Part shown: piece by piece, positions 8,631 to 17,647 of the stretch
Position numbering within the stretch: position 1 is the first letter of the stretch
Layout of the letters: each line of letters starts with the position of its first letter
Origin: an uncultured Archangium sp.
GTDB lineage: Bacteria; Myxococcota; Myxococcia; Myxococcales; Myxococcaceae
Assembly (NCBI GenBank): GCA_903905455.1
Contig: CAIVGN010000020.1
Location: 1-42,293, forward strand
Direction: 5' to 3'
Length of the DNA: 42,293 nucleotides
Program-made: the position numbers and the translations under genes
The notes under the pieces: generated by a model
What the model saw: only the letters and a program-made list of their open reading frames with translations
What the model was told of the DNA's origin: nothing
The model's database searches: none

Positions 8631-10000
8631 GTCGGTGGGGCCAGGTGGCCCTGCTCGCCCTGGGCCTCTCGATGAGCGCCCAGGCCCGCGAGGTGGCGCG
8701 CGACGATCACGGCGGCGTGCTCGAGTTGAGCGGCTTCTACAAGACGCTGTTGACGGGCGTGCTCCTGCAGCCCGAGTCGGTGGCCGCGGCGCGCCAACAG
8801 GCCTCGCTGCTCAGCGCCGCGGGCGTCTCGACGCCGGCCGTCCCTGACGGGGGCTTCCTCAGCGCGCACCTCTTCCGCGTGGCCGGGCGCTTCCGCTTCG
8901 AAGACAAGATCGAGCTCGACGCCGCGTGGCAGGCCTCGCTCTCGCTGGCGAGTGACGCGGCGTTCTCCGGGGGCTCGTCGCTCAGCGGCACCATCGGCGG
9001 CACGGGCGCGGGGACCCAGCGGCGCGTGGTCGACCTCGGCGGCTCACTGGCCCTGGGCTCGACGTGGCGGCTCGATCACCAGGTCGATCGCCTCGCGCTC
9101 AAGGTGACGCTGCCCTTTGGCGATCTCACCATCGGCCGCCAGGTGCTCTCGTGGGGCACGGGCCGGTTCTGGAACCCCACCGACGTGCTCTCTCCGTTTC
9201 CCCCGACGGTGGTCGACCGCGAGGTGCGGCGCGGCTTCGATGCCGTGCGCCTCGCGGTGGCGCTGGGCGACGTGACGCAGTTGGACCTGCTCTACCTCCC
9301 GCAGCTGCGCGGCGTGGACATGGGCGGCGTGGCGCGCTTCCAGACCAACGTGAAGGGCTTCGATGGCTCGGTGTCCTTCGGCAAGTACGTGCGCGACCTG
9401 GTCATCGGCGCGGACCTGGTGGGCGACCTGGGGCCGGTGGGGGTGCACGCCGAGGGCGCGTACACCCTCGAGCTGCTCGATCTCGAGGGCGGCCCGGTGC
9501 GCATCGGGGAGCACTTCTTCCGCGGCGTCATCGGCGCCGAGGTGAAGCCCCACGAGAAGCTGGTGCTGATGGCCGAGTACGCCTTCAACGGCTCCGGGGC
9601 GGAGCGGCCCAACGGCTACGCACAGGTGCTCAGCTCGGCGCGGGTGCTTCGCGGTGAGGTGTTCGGCGCGGGGCGACACCAAGCGGCCCTCGCGGCGTCG
9701 TTCCTCGCCAGTGACCTGCTCACCGCGCAGCTCTCGGTGCTGGGCAACCTCACCGACCCCAGCGCGCTGCTCATTCCGTCTTTCGAGTACTCCTTCACCC
9801 AGTCGGTGTTGGTGCGCGCCGGGGCGTACGTGCCCCTCGGCCGGCCTCCGGACCCGCGCGTGTACGACGGGCTGACCGCGACCGACGTGCTCACCCAGAG
9901 CGAGGCCTACCGCACGGCGAGCGCCACCCGTGGCCTGCGCAGCGACTACGGCAGCTCGTCCTTCGGGGCCTTCCTGCAGCTCGGCGTGTACGTGCCCTGA
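8627..10000 (+). CDS. Outer-membrane beta-barrel protein of the Lol-like operon
   Basis: A 457-residue predicted outer-membrane protein. A GTG overlapping the ATPase stop starts a Sec signal peptide (SRWGQVALLALGLSMSAQA). The mature part is alternating amphipathic strands, with the characteristic segment LTIGRQVLSWGTGRFWNPTD followed by VLSPFPPTVVDREVRRGFDAVRL, a pattern seen in DUF1302-like and alginate-export-like barrels, and it ends in an aromatic-containing strand (FGAFLQLGVYVP). Such barrels often accompany LolA-like proteins in gene clusters. Its translational coupling to the ABC transporter suggests a dedicated outer-membrane acceptor or exit pore for the cargo carried by the LolA-like protein. 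The exact family is uncertain; the beta-barrel nature is well supported. Confidence 0.82.
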   Translation: MSRWGQVALLALGLSMSAQAREVARDDHGGVLELSGFYKTLLTGVLLQPESVAAARQQASLLSAAGVSTPAVPDGGFLSAHLFRVAGRFRFEDKIELDAAWQASLSLASDAAFSGGSSLSGTIGGTGAGTQRRVVDLGGSLALGSTWRLDHQVDRLALKVTLPFGDLTIGRQVLSWGTGRFWNPTDVLSPFPPTVVDREVRRGFDAVRLAVALGDVTQLDLLYLPQLRGVDMGGVARFQTNVKGFDGSVSFGKYVRDLVIGADLVGDLGPVGVHAEGAYTLELLDLEGGPVRIGEHFFRGVIGAEVKPHEKLVLMAEYAFNGSGAERPNGYAQVLSSARVLRGEVFGAGRHQAALAASFLASDLLTAQLSVLGNLTDPSALLIPSFEYSFTQSVLVRAGAYVPLGRPPDPRVYDGLTATDVLTQSEAYRTASATRGLRSDYGSSSFGAFLQLGVYVP

Positions 10001-10019
10001 GGCGGGCCCGAAGTGGAGC

Positions 10020-10048
10020 CGCGAGCCCCTCTCCACCCCCGGCTCGCG
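10020..10048. terminator. GC-rich hairpin after the Lol-like operon
   Basis: CGCGAGCC (10020-10027) and GGCTCGCG (10041-10048) are perfect inverted repeats with a 13-base loop, located 20 bp after the barrel stop and 25 bp before the kinase start. There is no T-tract, so it could be a weak or factor-assisted terminator, an mRNA-stabilising hairpin, or an element in the kinase leader. Confidence 0.35.
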
Positions 10049-10072
10049 ATGGAGGCAGTAGGTTTCCGACCC

Positions 10073-11506
10073 ATGTTCGGTTTCGGAAAGAAGCGCGTCG
10101 ACGACGGGAAGAGCCTCACCCAGCCGCTGCCGGAAGGGTGGCAGGTGGTCGACCTGGGGCTGCTCGGCTCGGGGGGCATGGCCCGGGTGTACCGGGTTCG
10201 CGACGAGGTGCTGGGGCGCGAGGTGGCACTCAAGGTCCTCCGGCCCGAGTTGATGAAGAACGACGCGGCGATGGCGAGCTTCGTGACCGAGGCGCGCATC
10301 ACCGCGCTGCTCGATCACCCCAACATCCCCCCGGTCTACGCGCTGGCGAACGACCGCAAGCGCACCAGCGCCTTCACCATGAAGGTGCTCGAGGGGACCA
10401 CGCTGCAGGAGCTGCTCGACGAGAACGAGCGCGATGGCGTCGACGGAGTCTCGGCCGCGCTCGAGGTGTTGCTGCACATCTGCGACGCCGTGGCCTTCGC
10501 GCACTCCAGGGGGGTGCTCCACCTCGACCTCAAGCCGTCGAACGTCATCGTGGCGTCCTTCGGGCAGATCTACCTCGTCGACTGGGGCATCGCCCGGCGC
10601 AAGGAAGAGCTGCCCCAGGAGCCCGTCGCGGCCGAGTCCGCGCAGGGCACGCCCACGTACATGGCCCCCGAGCAGGCGGCCGGCGAGCTGTGGAAGTTCG
10701 ACGAGCGCACCGACGTGTTCGGCCTGGGCGGCGTGCTGTACCGCATCCTCTGCGGCCGCTCGCCGCACGCCGCGGCCACCGCGGAGAAGGCCTTCGAGAA
10801 GGCGGTCGCCGGCATCGTGACCCCTCCCGACCTCGTCCCCGGGCGCAGCGCGCTGCCGCGCCGGCTGGTGGCCATCTGCATGAAGGCGCTCGCGGCGAAC
10901 CCGGCCCAGCGCTACCAGACCGTGGAGGCGTTCCAGGGCGAGCTCCAGCGCTACGCGCGCGGGCTCTCGCAGCTGCCCCAGCACCGCTTCAAGGCCGGCG
11001 AGGCGGTGATCTCCGAGGGCGAGCCGGGAGAAGCGGCCTACGTGATCATCGAGGGCCAGTGCGTGGCCACCCGCCTGGTGGCCGGTCAGCCGCAGGAGCT
11101 GCGCAGGCTCAACCCCGGGGAGCTCTTCGGCGAGGCGGCGGTGTTCACCGGCCAGCCCCGCTCGGCCACCGTGACCGCGGTGACCGACGCCGTGGTGGGC
11201 ATCATCGACCAGGCCGCGCTGCGCGAAGAGATGGAGCGCACCTCGTTCATGTCGCTGGCCATTCGCACCGTGGCCTCGACGTTCCTCGATCTCGATCGAC
11301 AGCTGGCCCGCCAGCGGCAACAGGGCCAGGTGGTGGAGCAGGTCCTGCGGGAGCTGGCCTTCAGCGGCGCGCGGCGCACCCCGTGGCAACCGTTGCTCGC
11401 GAAGTTGGTGCGCAGCTCGGCGGCGACCGAAGACGAGGTGTCTTCGTGGGTGCTGGGCGCGACCGGTCTCTCCCTCGAGGGCGAGTCGCTGGTGCTCCGC
11501 GAGTAG
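10073..11506 (+). CDS. Ser/Thr protein kinase with C-terminal cyclic-nucleotide-binding domain
   Basis: A 477-residue soluble kinase. The kinase domain (about 22-290) has a glycine loop LGSGGMARV (31-39), catalytic Lys54 in VALKVLRPE, a catalytic loop HLDLKPSN (Asp142), the metal-binding DWG (160-162) and TYMAPE. The usual Arg of HRD is Leu here, and DFG is DWG (common in bacterial kinases of this type). Residues about 310-400 form a cyclic-nucleotide-binding domain: FKAGEAVISEGEPGEAAY, PGELFGEAAVF (348-358) and PRSATV (Arg363), i.e. the phosphate-binding cassette with its Glu and Arg. No membrane helix is visible, so it is probably cytoplasmic and could be switched by cAMP or cGMP. The ATG at 10073 is chosen; an ATG at 10049 and a GTG at 10013 are also in frame. 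The tail (about 400-477) is unassigned. Confidence 0.9.
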   Translation: MFGFGKKRVDDGKSLTQPLPEGWQVVDLGLLGSGGMARVYRVRDEVLGREVALKVLRPELMKNDAAMASFVTEARITALLDHPNIPPVYALANDRKRTSAFTMKVLEGTTLQELLDENERDGVDGVSAALEVLLHICDAVAFAHSRGVLHLDLKPSNVIVASFGQIYLVDWGIARRKEELPQEPVAAESAQGTPTYMAPEQAAGELWKFDERTDVFGLGGVLYRILCGRSPHAAATAEKAFEKAVAGIVTPPDLVPGRSALPRRLVAICMKALAANPAQRYQTVEAFQGELQRYARGLSQLPQHRFKAGEAVISEGEPGEAAYVIIEGQCVATRLVAGQPQELRRLNPGELFGEAAVFTGQPRSATVTAVTDAVVGIIDQAALREEMERTSFMSLAIRTVASTFLDLDRQLARQRQQGQVVEQVLRELAFSGARRTPWQPLLAKLVRSSAATEDEVSSWVLGATGLSLEGESLVLRE

Positions 11507-11554
11507 CGTGCACCAGACCCACCCGGCGAAACTCAGCGCCGACCTGCGCTTCGG

Positions 11555-13351
11555 TCAAGGAAGCTTCAGTCGCAGCTTCACGTTCTCGCCGGAGGGGATG
11601 ACGACGGACCGGGTGACGTTGAGGTTCGCCCCCTCGTTGATCAGCACCAGTCGATGCGAGCCAGCGGACAGCCGCTTCTTGTTGATGGGGGTCGAGCCGA
11701 TGGGCTCGTCGTCCACCGACACCTTGGTCCATGGATCGGTGTCGATGGTGAGAAAGCCCGGCCCCACCGCGGTCACCTCGGGGACCTTCTGTGGCACCAC
11801 GGGCGCCCGGGTCGCCACCTTGAGGGCCTTGAGTTCGAGCGTCACCTCGCGCGACTCCCCAGGCTTGAGCACGAGTTCGACCTCCGTTCGCTCGAAGCCG
11901 CGGCGCTCGGCCGCCAGGTAGTGGGTTCCGTCCGGGGTGACCTCCAGGTGCTGCGGCGCCATTCCCAGTTGGCGGCCATCGAAGCGCAGCGCGGCCCCCG
12001 TGGGGACCGTCACCACCGTGAGCTGCGCGGCCGCAACGGGCACGGCGGGCGGCGACACCGCGGCGTCGGGTACGACCGCGAGCGCGACCGCGGCATCGGG
12101 CGCAGTCGCGTGTGGATCGTTCCGCACGGCGAGCGGCGCCACGTCGACCGGTGCCGGTCCACGGCCGACGAGCTGCGCCGCCGCACCCACCCCGAGCGCC
12201 AGCACCACGAGCACGCCCAGCAGCAGCAGCGGCCCCCGCTTCTTCGCGGGGGGGGCGGGGACCACCGAGACGGGGCTGCCGGAGGCGATCAGCACGCCCG
12301 TGGCCTCCGGCGTCGCGGGCTGGGCCATGCTGCCGGTCGAGAGATCGACCTCTTCGGACGGCGGCGGCTGGCGCTGGGCGAGGCTGATCACGAAGTTGTC
12401 ACTGGCGCCCGGCGGCGGGGCCGTCGAGACCTTGCTCTCGCCCGAGCCCAGTCGACGCATCAGCGCCGCGGGCGTGAGCCCCGGGGTCTGCGTGTCGAGC
12501 ATGGTGTCGAGCACCTCGGCGACCTCGGCCAGGGACGCGAAGCGCGCCTGGGGATCCAGGCTGATCATCCTCATCACCGCGTCGGCCAGCGCGGGCTGCA
12601 CGTCGGGCATGAGGCGGTCGGGCCGCTCGACGACGCCGGCCATCACCAGCTTGATCAGCTCGAGGTCGTTCTCCGCCTTGAAGAGCCGTCGGCAGGTGAG
12701 CAGTTCCCAGAACACGACCCCCAGCGCGTACTGGTCGACCAGCGGCGTCATGGGTTGGCTGTGCACCTGCTCGGGGGGCATGTAGGCCAGCTTCCCCTTG
12801 ATCATCCCCGTGGCGGTGCGGGTCGAGCGGTTGGCCGCGCTGGCGATGCCGAAGTCCACCACCTTGGTGACGCCGTCTTCGCGCAGCATGATGTTTTGCG
12901 GGCTGATGTCGCGGTGCACGATGTGCAGCGGGCGACCGCTCGCGTCGTGGGCGTTGTGGGCGTGGTCCAGGCCGAGCGCTGCGTCGCGGATGATCCTCGC
13001 CGCGACCTGCGGGGGGATGCGCTGCTGCTGCTCGATGGCCCGGCGCATCAACTGCGACAGGTTGCGCCCGCTGATGAACTCCATGGCGATGTAGAAGGTG
13101 CCATTCCACAGGCCGACTTCGAAGATGCTCACCACGTTGGGGTGGTTGAGGGTCGCGGCCACGCGCGCCTCATCGAGGAACTGGTCGACCAGGTCCTTCT
13201 GCTGCGCCAGGTCGGGCAGCAGGCTCTTCAAGATGACCGGCCGCTCGAAGCCCGAGACCCCCCGCTGAACCGCGGCAAACACCTCGCCCATGCCCCCGAT
13301 GGCAAGGCGGTGCTGGATCTCGTACTTGCCGAAGATGAGCGTGCTGGTCAT
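11555..13351 (-). CDS. Membrane-anchored Ser/Thr protein kinase with PEGA repeats
   Basis: A 598-residue PknB-like kinase. The kinase domain (about 8-275) has IGGMGEVF (18-25), Lys42, HRDISPQN (Asp148), DFG (167-169) and YMPPE. A Pro/Ser-rich juxtamembrane linker leads to one transmembrane helix (about 383-404, LLLLGVLVVLALGVG). The outer part contains two PEGA-type beta domains: about 442-508 (VPTGAALRFDGRQLG...) and about 531-598 (TDPWTKVSVDDEPIGSTP...). PEGA domains are common in myxobacterial surface and regulatory proteins; here they would sense an envelope signal or partner. The gene is convergent with the other kinase and starts 21 bp after the stop of the long ELWxTDGT/HYR gene, so it is likely the last member of that long transcription unit. 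Confidence 0.93.
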   Translation of the reverse strand: MTSTLIFGKYEIQHRLAIGGMGEVFAAVQRGVSGFERPVILKSLLPDLAQQKDLVDQFLDEARVAATLNHPNVVSIFEVGLWNGTFYIAMEFISGRNLSQLMRRAIEQQQRIPPQVAARIIRDAALGLDHAHNAHDASGRPLHIVHRDISPQNIMLREDGVTKVVDFGIASAANRSTRTATGMIKGKLAYMPPEQVHSQPMTPLVDQYALGVVFWELLTCRRLFKAENDLELIKLVMAGVVERPDRLMPDVQPALADAVMRMISLDPQARFASLAEVAEVLDTMLDTQTPGLTPAALMRRLGSGESKVSTAPPPGASDNFVISLAQRQPPPSEEVDLSTGSMAQPATPEATGVLIASGSPVSVVPAPPAKKRGPLLLLGVLVVLALGVGAAAQLVGRGPAPVDVAPLAVRNDPHATAPDAAVALAVVPDAAVSPPAVPVAAAQLTVVTVPTGAALRFDGRQLGMAPQHLEVTPDGTHYLAAERRGFERTEVELVLKPGESREVTLELKALKVATRAPVVPQKVPEVTAVGPGFLTIDTDPWTKVSVDDEPIGSTPINKKRLSAGSHRLVLINEGANLNVTRSVVIPSGENVKLRLKLP

Positions 13352-13372
13352 GACCGCCGTGGGGGCCCCGCG

Positions 13373-16300
13373 CTACTCCCCGAAGTCAGTGAAGGGAATC
13401 ATGACCAGCGAGGTTGCGCCAGCGGCACCTGTCGCGATCCAGCCCACGTTGGCCAGCAACGCGAAGGTGGTGCCCCGGTTCCGCACGGCCACCAACTCGG
13501 CCCCCGGGCGCCCGGCGAGCGCGCCCTGTTGGTAGGCGCGTTCCTCGAAGGGCACCGCCAGCGCGAAGCCACCGGCGGCGAGCGCGAAGAGCACCGTCAC
13601 CACCGTCGAAGTCCAGAACGCAGCGCGCGAGAGCGGCTTGTAGCGGGCGACCTGCGTGGCTCCAGCGCTCAGGCGCACGGACTTCGGTTCGCCCTCGGAG
13701 CCGAGCATCAGCAGCGGGCCCTCCCGGTCGACGGTTCGCACGAAGTACTCCAGCGTCAACCCCTGGTCGTTGGCGGTGAAGTCGGCGGGAATGAGCCCTT
13801 TCCACACCCCGGTGTCGCTGCGTTCCAGGTTGAGCGTCGAGAACCCGTGCTGACCGGCCTTGCGGTACGGCACCTCGACCCCGTCGACCACTCCCTGCGG
13901 GTCGCGCAGGCGCCACGAAAAACGCAGGGGCTGGCCGCCGACGGCCTGGGTGGGGGCCTCGCCGATGAGGCTCAGGTTGGCGATCAACCTCTTGCGCTCG
14001 ACCTGCCGCATCGTGGCGTTGAGGGCGCGTTCTTCGCTCTGCACCTTGCGGAACACGGCGAGGATCTTCGGCGAAGTGGTGTCGGGCAACTCGTAGGTCG
14101 GCCGCGCCCTGAGCAAGAGACGGAAGGGCTGCTCGGCATCGACCGGGTCCTCCACCACCGCCCGGGCACAGCCCTGGAGCCGGTAGGCCTCGACGCGCGC
14201 GTCGAGCGGAAGCTCGGGGCGGCCGAGGAGCTGGACGGTGGCGGTCACCACGCTCTCGTAGTCCAGCGCTTCGAACAGCCCCTGGATGCGCGCGACCTCC
14301 GCGGTCCCTGACAGCTCGACCGAGTTCGCCGCTGCGGGCGTCGCGGGCGTGGTGGGCGCCGCGAATTCGGGGCGTGCCGGAGCGCTGGGGGGCGGGCGCG
14401 GCGCCTTCGATTTCACCTTCCCCTTCGGGGCCGCTGCCGCCAGGCCCGGCAAGCACAGGACCAGGGCCAGCATCGGGAGGAGGGACCGGGCCTGCGTCCG
14501 TTTTCCCCCGGGGGAACGGCGGCGACGGCGAACCAGAGCGCCCAGCGCCAACACCGCGGCGAGGGCATCGGCTCCGCCCGCCTCGGTGCACCCACAGCCG
14601 GTGGGACGGAGCTTGGTGGTGGGCAGCACGGGGGCCTCCAGAGCGGGCGGACGGACGATGACGTGGAACCGGCAAGTCGACTGGTGCCCGGCGCTGTCGG
14701 TGGCCGAGGCACGCACCTCGGTGGTGCCGACTGGGAACACGCCCAGGCTCGGGGTGATGACCAGGGTGGGGGCCGGGTCGACGGTGTCCGTGGCGCTCAC
14801 GTCGAGCGACAGGGCCGCGCCGCCGTCGAGCGTCTGGTCGACCGTGCGGTCCTCGGGGCAGGTCAGGACCGGCGCCGTGACGTCGCGCTTGAGCACCAGG
14901 CTCGCTTCGCCCTGCCCACCCGAGGAGCGGACCCGGCAATCGAACTGCAGCGTGCCCTCTTCGAGCACCGCGCCGCCGTCGCAGCCACTGAACTCCAGCA
15001 GCGGCGAATCGGGGTCCTCCGCGTGAAAGGTGACCACGGTGTCGCCGACGTACCATTCGCCCTGCCGGGGGCCGGTGACCTCGACCTCGACGCGCGGCGG
15101 GGTGTTGTCCAGGGCCGAGGGGAGCAGCCACACCCACGGCTCGCGGTCATCGTCGGTGTCGGTCGCGGCGAAGACGAGGCGCGTGCCCACTTGCGCGGGG
15201 GCGCCCGGCCACGAATCGAGGCGGCCGAGGGCGATGTCGGCGACCGGGCCGGCGTCGAGGCCGTCGCTGGTCCACAGCTCCTCGCCGGCATCGGAGCCGG
15301 CGGCAAAGGCCACTCCATCGCCCAGGGGCGCCAGCCACGGGGGCGTGGCGCTCGGCCAGTGCCGCAGCTCGCGCGTGCTGGCGGCGGTGCCGGTGGTCAC
15401 CCACAGGGAGCGCACGCCCAGATCATCCAGCACGAAGAACCACTGGTGCAGGGTGGCCTGGGCCAGCTCGAACCTGCGAGCGCCCAGGGGCAGCAACTCG
15501 ACGGTGCCCGTCGCGGTGCCGTCGGTGAAGGCCACCACCCGACCCGAGGGGGTGAGCGCCGTGAACAACAGTTGCTGCCCGCGGGCCGCGCGAGGCGTGG
15601 GGTTGGAGCCCGCGGCGCCCGGCATCAGGTCGGCGACCCGCAGCGTCCCCGCGGCCGTGCCGTCGGTGCGCCACAGCTCGGCGCCTGTCACGCCGTCATC
15701 GGCAGCGAACCACGCGAGCTCGCCCGAGGACACCACGCTGGAGGGGGCACTCGAGCCCGGGCCCGCCACGAGGTCCTTGATCAACCGGGTGCCCCCGGCG
15801 CTGCCGTCGGTGAACCAGGGCTCGAGCCCACTCACGCCGTCATCGGCGAGGAAGACCAGCCCACCTTGCAGGGCCGCCAGCGCCGTCGGCGCCGACGACA
15901 CCGGCCCCTCCCTCACGTCGCGGACCAGGTGCGTGCCTTCCGCCCGACCATCGGTGCTCCACAGCTCACGGCCGAAGTCGGCGTGGTGGGCGGTGAAGAA
16001 GACGGTGGTGCCGGACCGCACGAAGTCTTCGGGCGCAGAGGAGCGCCGGCCCGGCTCGAGGTCGACCCGCTCGGCGCCCCCGTCGGCGCTCGGCAGCAAC
16101 CACAGTTCGCGGCCGACGGTCCCTTCGTCCCACGCGAAGACCAGCCGCTCGCCCACGGCGATCGATGCGCCCGCGGAAGCGGGGCCGCCCTGGAGCCAGA
16201 CATGGACACCGGCGTCGAGCACGTCGACCGTGAGCAGCGAGACCGACGCGTCGGGCGCCGTCGAAAGCAGCGCCACCTCGCCGGTGAGCGCGACGAGTTG

Positions 16301-17647
16301 CCGTGGCTCAGAAGGGCTGGTGCCAGGGTTCAGGTCGACCACCGCGCTGCCGGCGACCGTGCCGTCGGACAGGACCAACTCGGCCGGGTAAAAGTTGGAG
16401 GTGTCGCGGGCGAGGCTCATGGACACCGGGCCGGCGAGAAACCGCTCGGTCGCTTCGGCCTGGGCCCCCGGAAACACCGCGCTCGAAAGCCCCAGGTCGA
16501 ACGTCCCGGCGGGGGTCCCATCCGTGCGCCAGAGTGCTTGTTGAGTGCCTCCCCCGGCCCTGGCCCAGAAGTAGGTGAGGGGCCCGCTTTGTCTCGCGAT
16601 GAACCTGGGCTCGCTGGACATCGACCCGTTGGCGTTGGCGAGTTGCGTCAGCCCGCCGTCGAGTTCGACAATCCAGGGCTCGTCCTCCTCACCCGTGCTC
16701 GCCAGGCCCATCAACAACCGGCCGGCGTTCACGGCGGTGCTCCCGAAGATACTGAACGTCGTACCGATGGAACGCTGGGTCCCACTGGTCAGATTCAGCA
16801 GCGAGACGGGATTGCGAGGGGGGGAGTACGTCATCACCACAGCCTGGTTGCCCGTGGCGGCGCGCACGGACTGACCCGCGGCCAGTTGGGTCGAGACCAG
16901 AGACACGCCCGCAGTCGAGTCGTACACGTACAGTTGCCCCGCTTGAGAATCAAACAGCACGCGGGTGTCGCTCAACGGCCATGCCACTGCACTGGGGATT
17001 TGCGGAATCCGCGCGATGGTTTGGCCGTCGAAAGACAACCAGCCGGTCGCGGTCGGTAGCGAGGCTGGCGCATTCCGGATCAGCAGTGAATTCCGAAGCG
17101 TGACGGCATTCCAGTTGTAGCTCGCGGTCGGCAGCGGTCTCGCCGTCAGGCTCGAGCCCGAGAGTTCGAGCAACTGACAGACCAACACAGAGAGGACGGG
17201 GTCGAGCTGGCATTGACTGAAGAAGCCACGAGTGCCGACGCTTCCTCCAGGTTTGAAATAGGATTGCCCCGCCCCCAGGGGCCCCGCCGGCGGTGTGAGG
17301 CTCTGCGTACCGGCATCGGCGCGAAACTCGAACAACTGCGGCGCGCTGCTGTAGTCATAGAGCTGAAAGACAGTCGCTGCGGGGCTCTCCACCAGCACTT
17401 CGAACCCCACGACACTTTGCCCGCTGGTGACCCTGCGGGTCGTCTGCGCCGTCCCAGAGGTCAACCACATCTGGGTGCCGAAGCGATCGTTGGCGAGGAA
17501 CCCGATGTCGTCGCCGAGGCGCACGAAGCTCCCCGGCAAGGAGCTGCGCACCGCCTCCTGCGTCTGGAGATCGACCAACCGTGCGACCTGGGCGTTTGCC
17601 GTCAGGGCCGCGACCCACACCAACACCCCTGCGAAGCGCGACTTCAT
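13373..17647 (-). CDS. ELWxTDGT-repeat/HYR secreted protein fused in frame to a second exported protein
   Basis: A 1424-residue open frame that looks like two proteins. Part 1 (1-1045): signal peptide (MKSRFAGVLVWVAALTANA), a long beta-propeller-like region with repeats such as RELWSTDGRAEGT, LEPWFTDGSAGGT and AELWRTDGTAAGT, an HYR domain (about 930-1010, from TAPVLTCPEDRTVDQ), then a MYXO-CTERM-like tail: Cys1018-Gly-Cys1020, a hydrophobic helix and five Arg. Part 2 (about 1046-1424): a second signal-like segment (KRTQARSLLPMLALVLCLPG), a Pro/Ala-rich linker, a helical TPR-like region (EALDYESVVTATVQLLGRP), a beta domain, and two C-terminal hydrophobic segments. Part 2 resembles the secreted partners often beside PEGA kinases, as here. 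No stop separates the parts; an in-frame ATG at 14473 could start part 2 independently. The start overlaps the kelch gene stop (ATGA). Confidence 0.75.
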   Translation of the reverse strand: MKSRFAGVLVWVAALTANAQVARLVDLQTQEAVRSSLPGSFVRLGDDIGFLANDRFGTQMWLTSGTAQTTRRVTSGQSVVGFEVLVESPAATVFQLYDYSSAPQLFEFRADAGTQSLTPPAGPLGAGQSYFKPGGSVGTRGFFSQCQLDPVLSVLVCQLLELSGSSLTARPLPTASYNWNAVTLRNSLLIRNAPASLPTATGWLSFDGQTIARIPQIPSAVAWPLSDTRVLFDSQAGQLYVYDSTAGVSLVSTQLAAGQSVRAATGNQAVVMTYSPPRNPVSLLNLTSGTQRSIGTTFSIFGSTAVNAGRLLMGLASTGEEDEPWIVELDGGLTQLANANGSMSSEPRFIARQSGPLTYFWARAGGGTQQALWRTDGTPAGTFDLGLSSAVFPGAQAEATERFLAGPVSMSLARDTSNFYPAELVLSDGTVAGSAVVDLNPGTSPSEPRQLVALTGEVALLSTAPDASVSLLTVDVLDAGVHVWLQGGPASAGASIAVGERLVFAWDEGTVGRELWLLPSADGGAERVDLEPGRRSSAPEDFVRSGTTVFFTAHHADFGRELWSTDGRAEGTHLVRDVREGPVSSAPTALAALQGGLVFLADDGVSGLEPWFTDGSAGGTRLIKDLVAGPGSSAPSSVVSSGELAWFAADDGVTGAELWRTDGTAAGTLRVADLMPGAAGSNPTPRAARGQQLLFTALTPSGRVVAFTDGTATGTVELLPLGARRFELAQATLHQWFFVLDDLGVRSLWVTTGTAASTRELRHWPSATPPWLAPLGDGVAFAAGSDAGEELWTSDGLDAGPVADIALGRLDSWPGAPAQVGTRLVFAATDTDDDREPWVWLLPSALDNTPPRVEVEVTGPRQGEWYVGDTVVTFHAEDPDSPLLEFSGCDGGAVLEEGTLQFDCRVRSSGGQGEASLVLKRDVTAPVLTCPEDRTVDQTLDGGAALSLDVSATDTVDPAPTLVITPSLGVFPVGTTEVRASATDSAGHQSTCRFHVIVRPPALEAPVLPTTKLRPTGCGCTEAGGADALAAVLALGALVRRRRRSPGGKRTQARSLLPMLALVLCLPGLAAAAPKGKVKSKAPRPPPSAPARPEFAAPTTPATPAAANSVELSGTAEVARIQGLFEALDYESVVTATVQLLGRPELPLDARVEAYRLQGCARAVVEDPVDAEQPFRLLLRARPTYELPDTTSPKILAVFRKVQSEERALNATMRQVERKRLIANLSLIGEAPTQAVGGQPLRFSWRLRDPQGVVDGVEVPYRKAGQHGFSTLNLERSDTGVWKGLIPADFTANDQGLTLEYFVRTVDREGPLLMLGSEGEPKSVRLSAGATQVARYKPLSRAAFWTSTVVTVLFALAAGGFALAVPFEERAYQQGALAGRPGAELVAVRNRGTTFALLANVGWIATGAAGATSLVMIPFTDFGE
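14430..14600 (-). other. Internal MYXO-CTERM-like tail joined to a second signal peptide
   Basis: Within the 1424-residue frame, codons 14596-14588 encode Cys-Gly-Cys, followed by a hydrophobic helix (ADALAAVLALGALV), RRRRR, and then immediately a basic stretch and a second hydrophobic signal-like core ending in a run of Ala. A C-terminal sorting tail should be the last thing in a protein, so this is either a genuine fusion through loss of a stop codon or an assembly/sequence error at the CCCCCGGGGGAAAA run near 14503-14516. A one-base shift does not bring an early stop in either other frame, so a lost stop by substitution is more likely than a simple indel. Confidence 0.7.

Noticed and set aside
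14503-14516. Single-base indel at CCCCCGGGGGAAAA as the cause of the fusion
   Set aside because: Neither other frame has a stop within a short distance, so an indel alone would not recreate two normal genes; a substitution or real fusion fits better.
14663-17059. Plus-strand open frame of about 800 codons
   Set aside because: Antisense shadow of the ELWxTDGT/HYR gene; translation is low complexity with no signal or motif.
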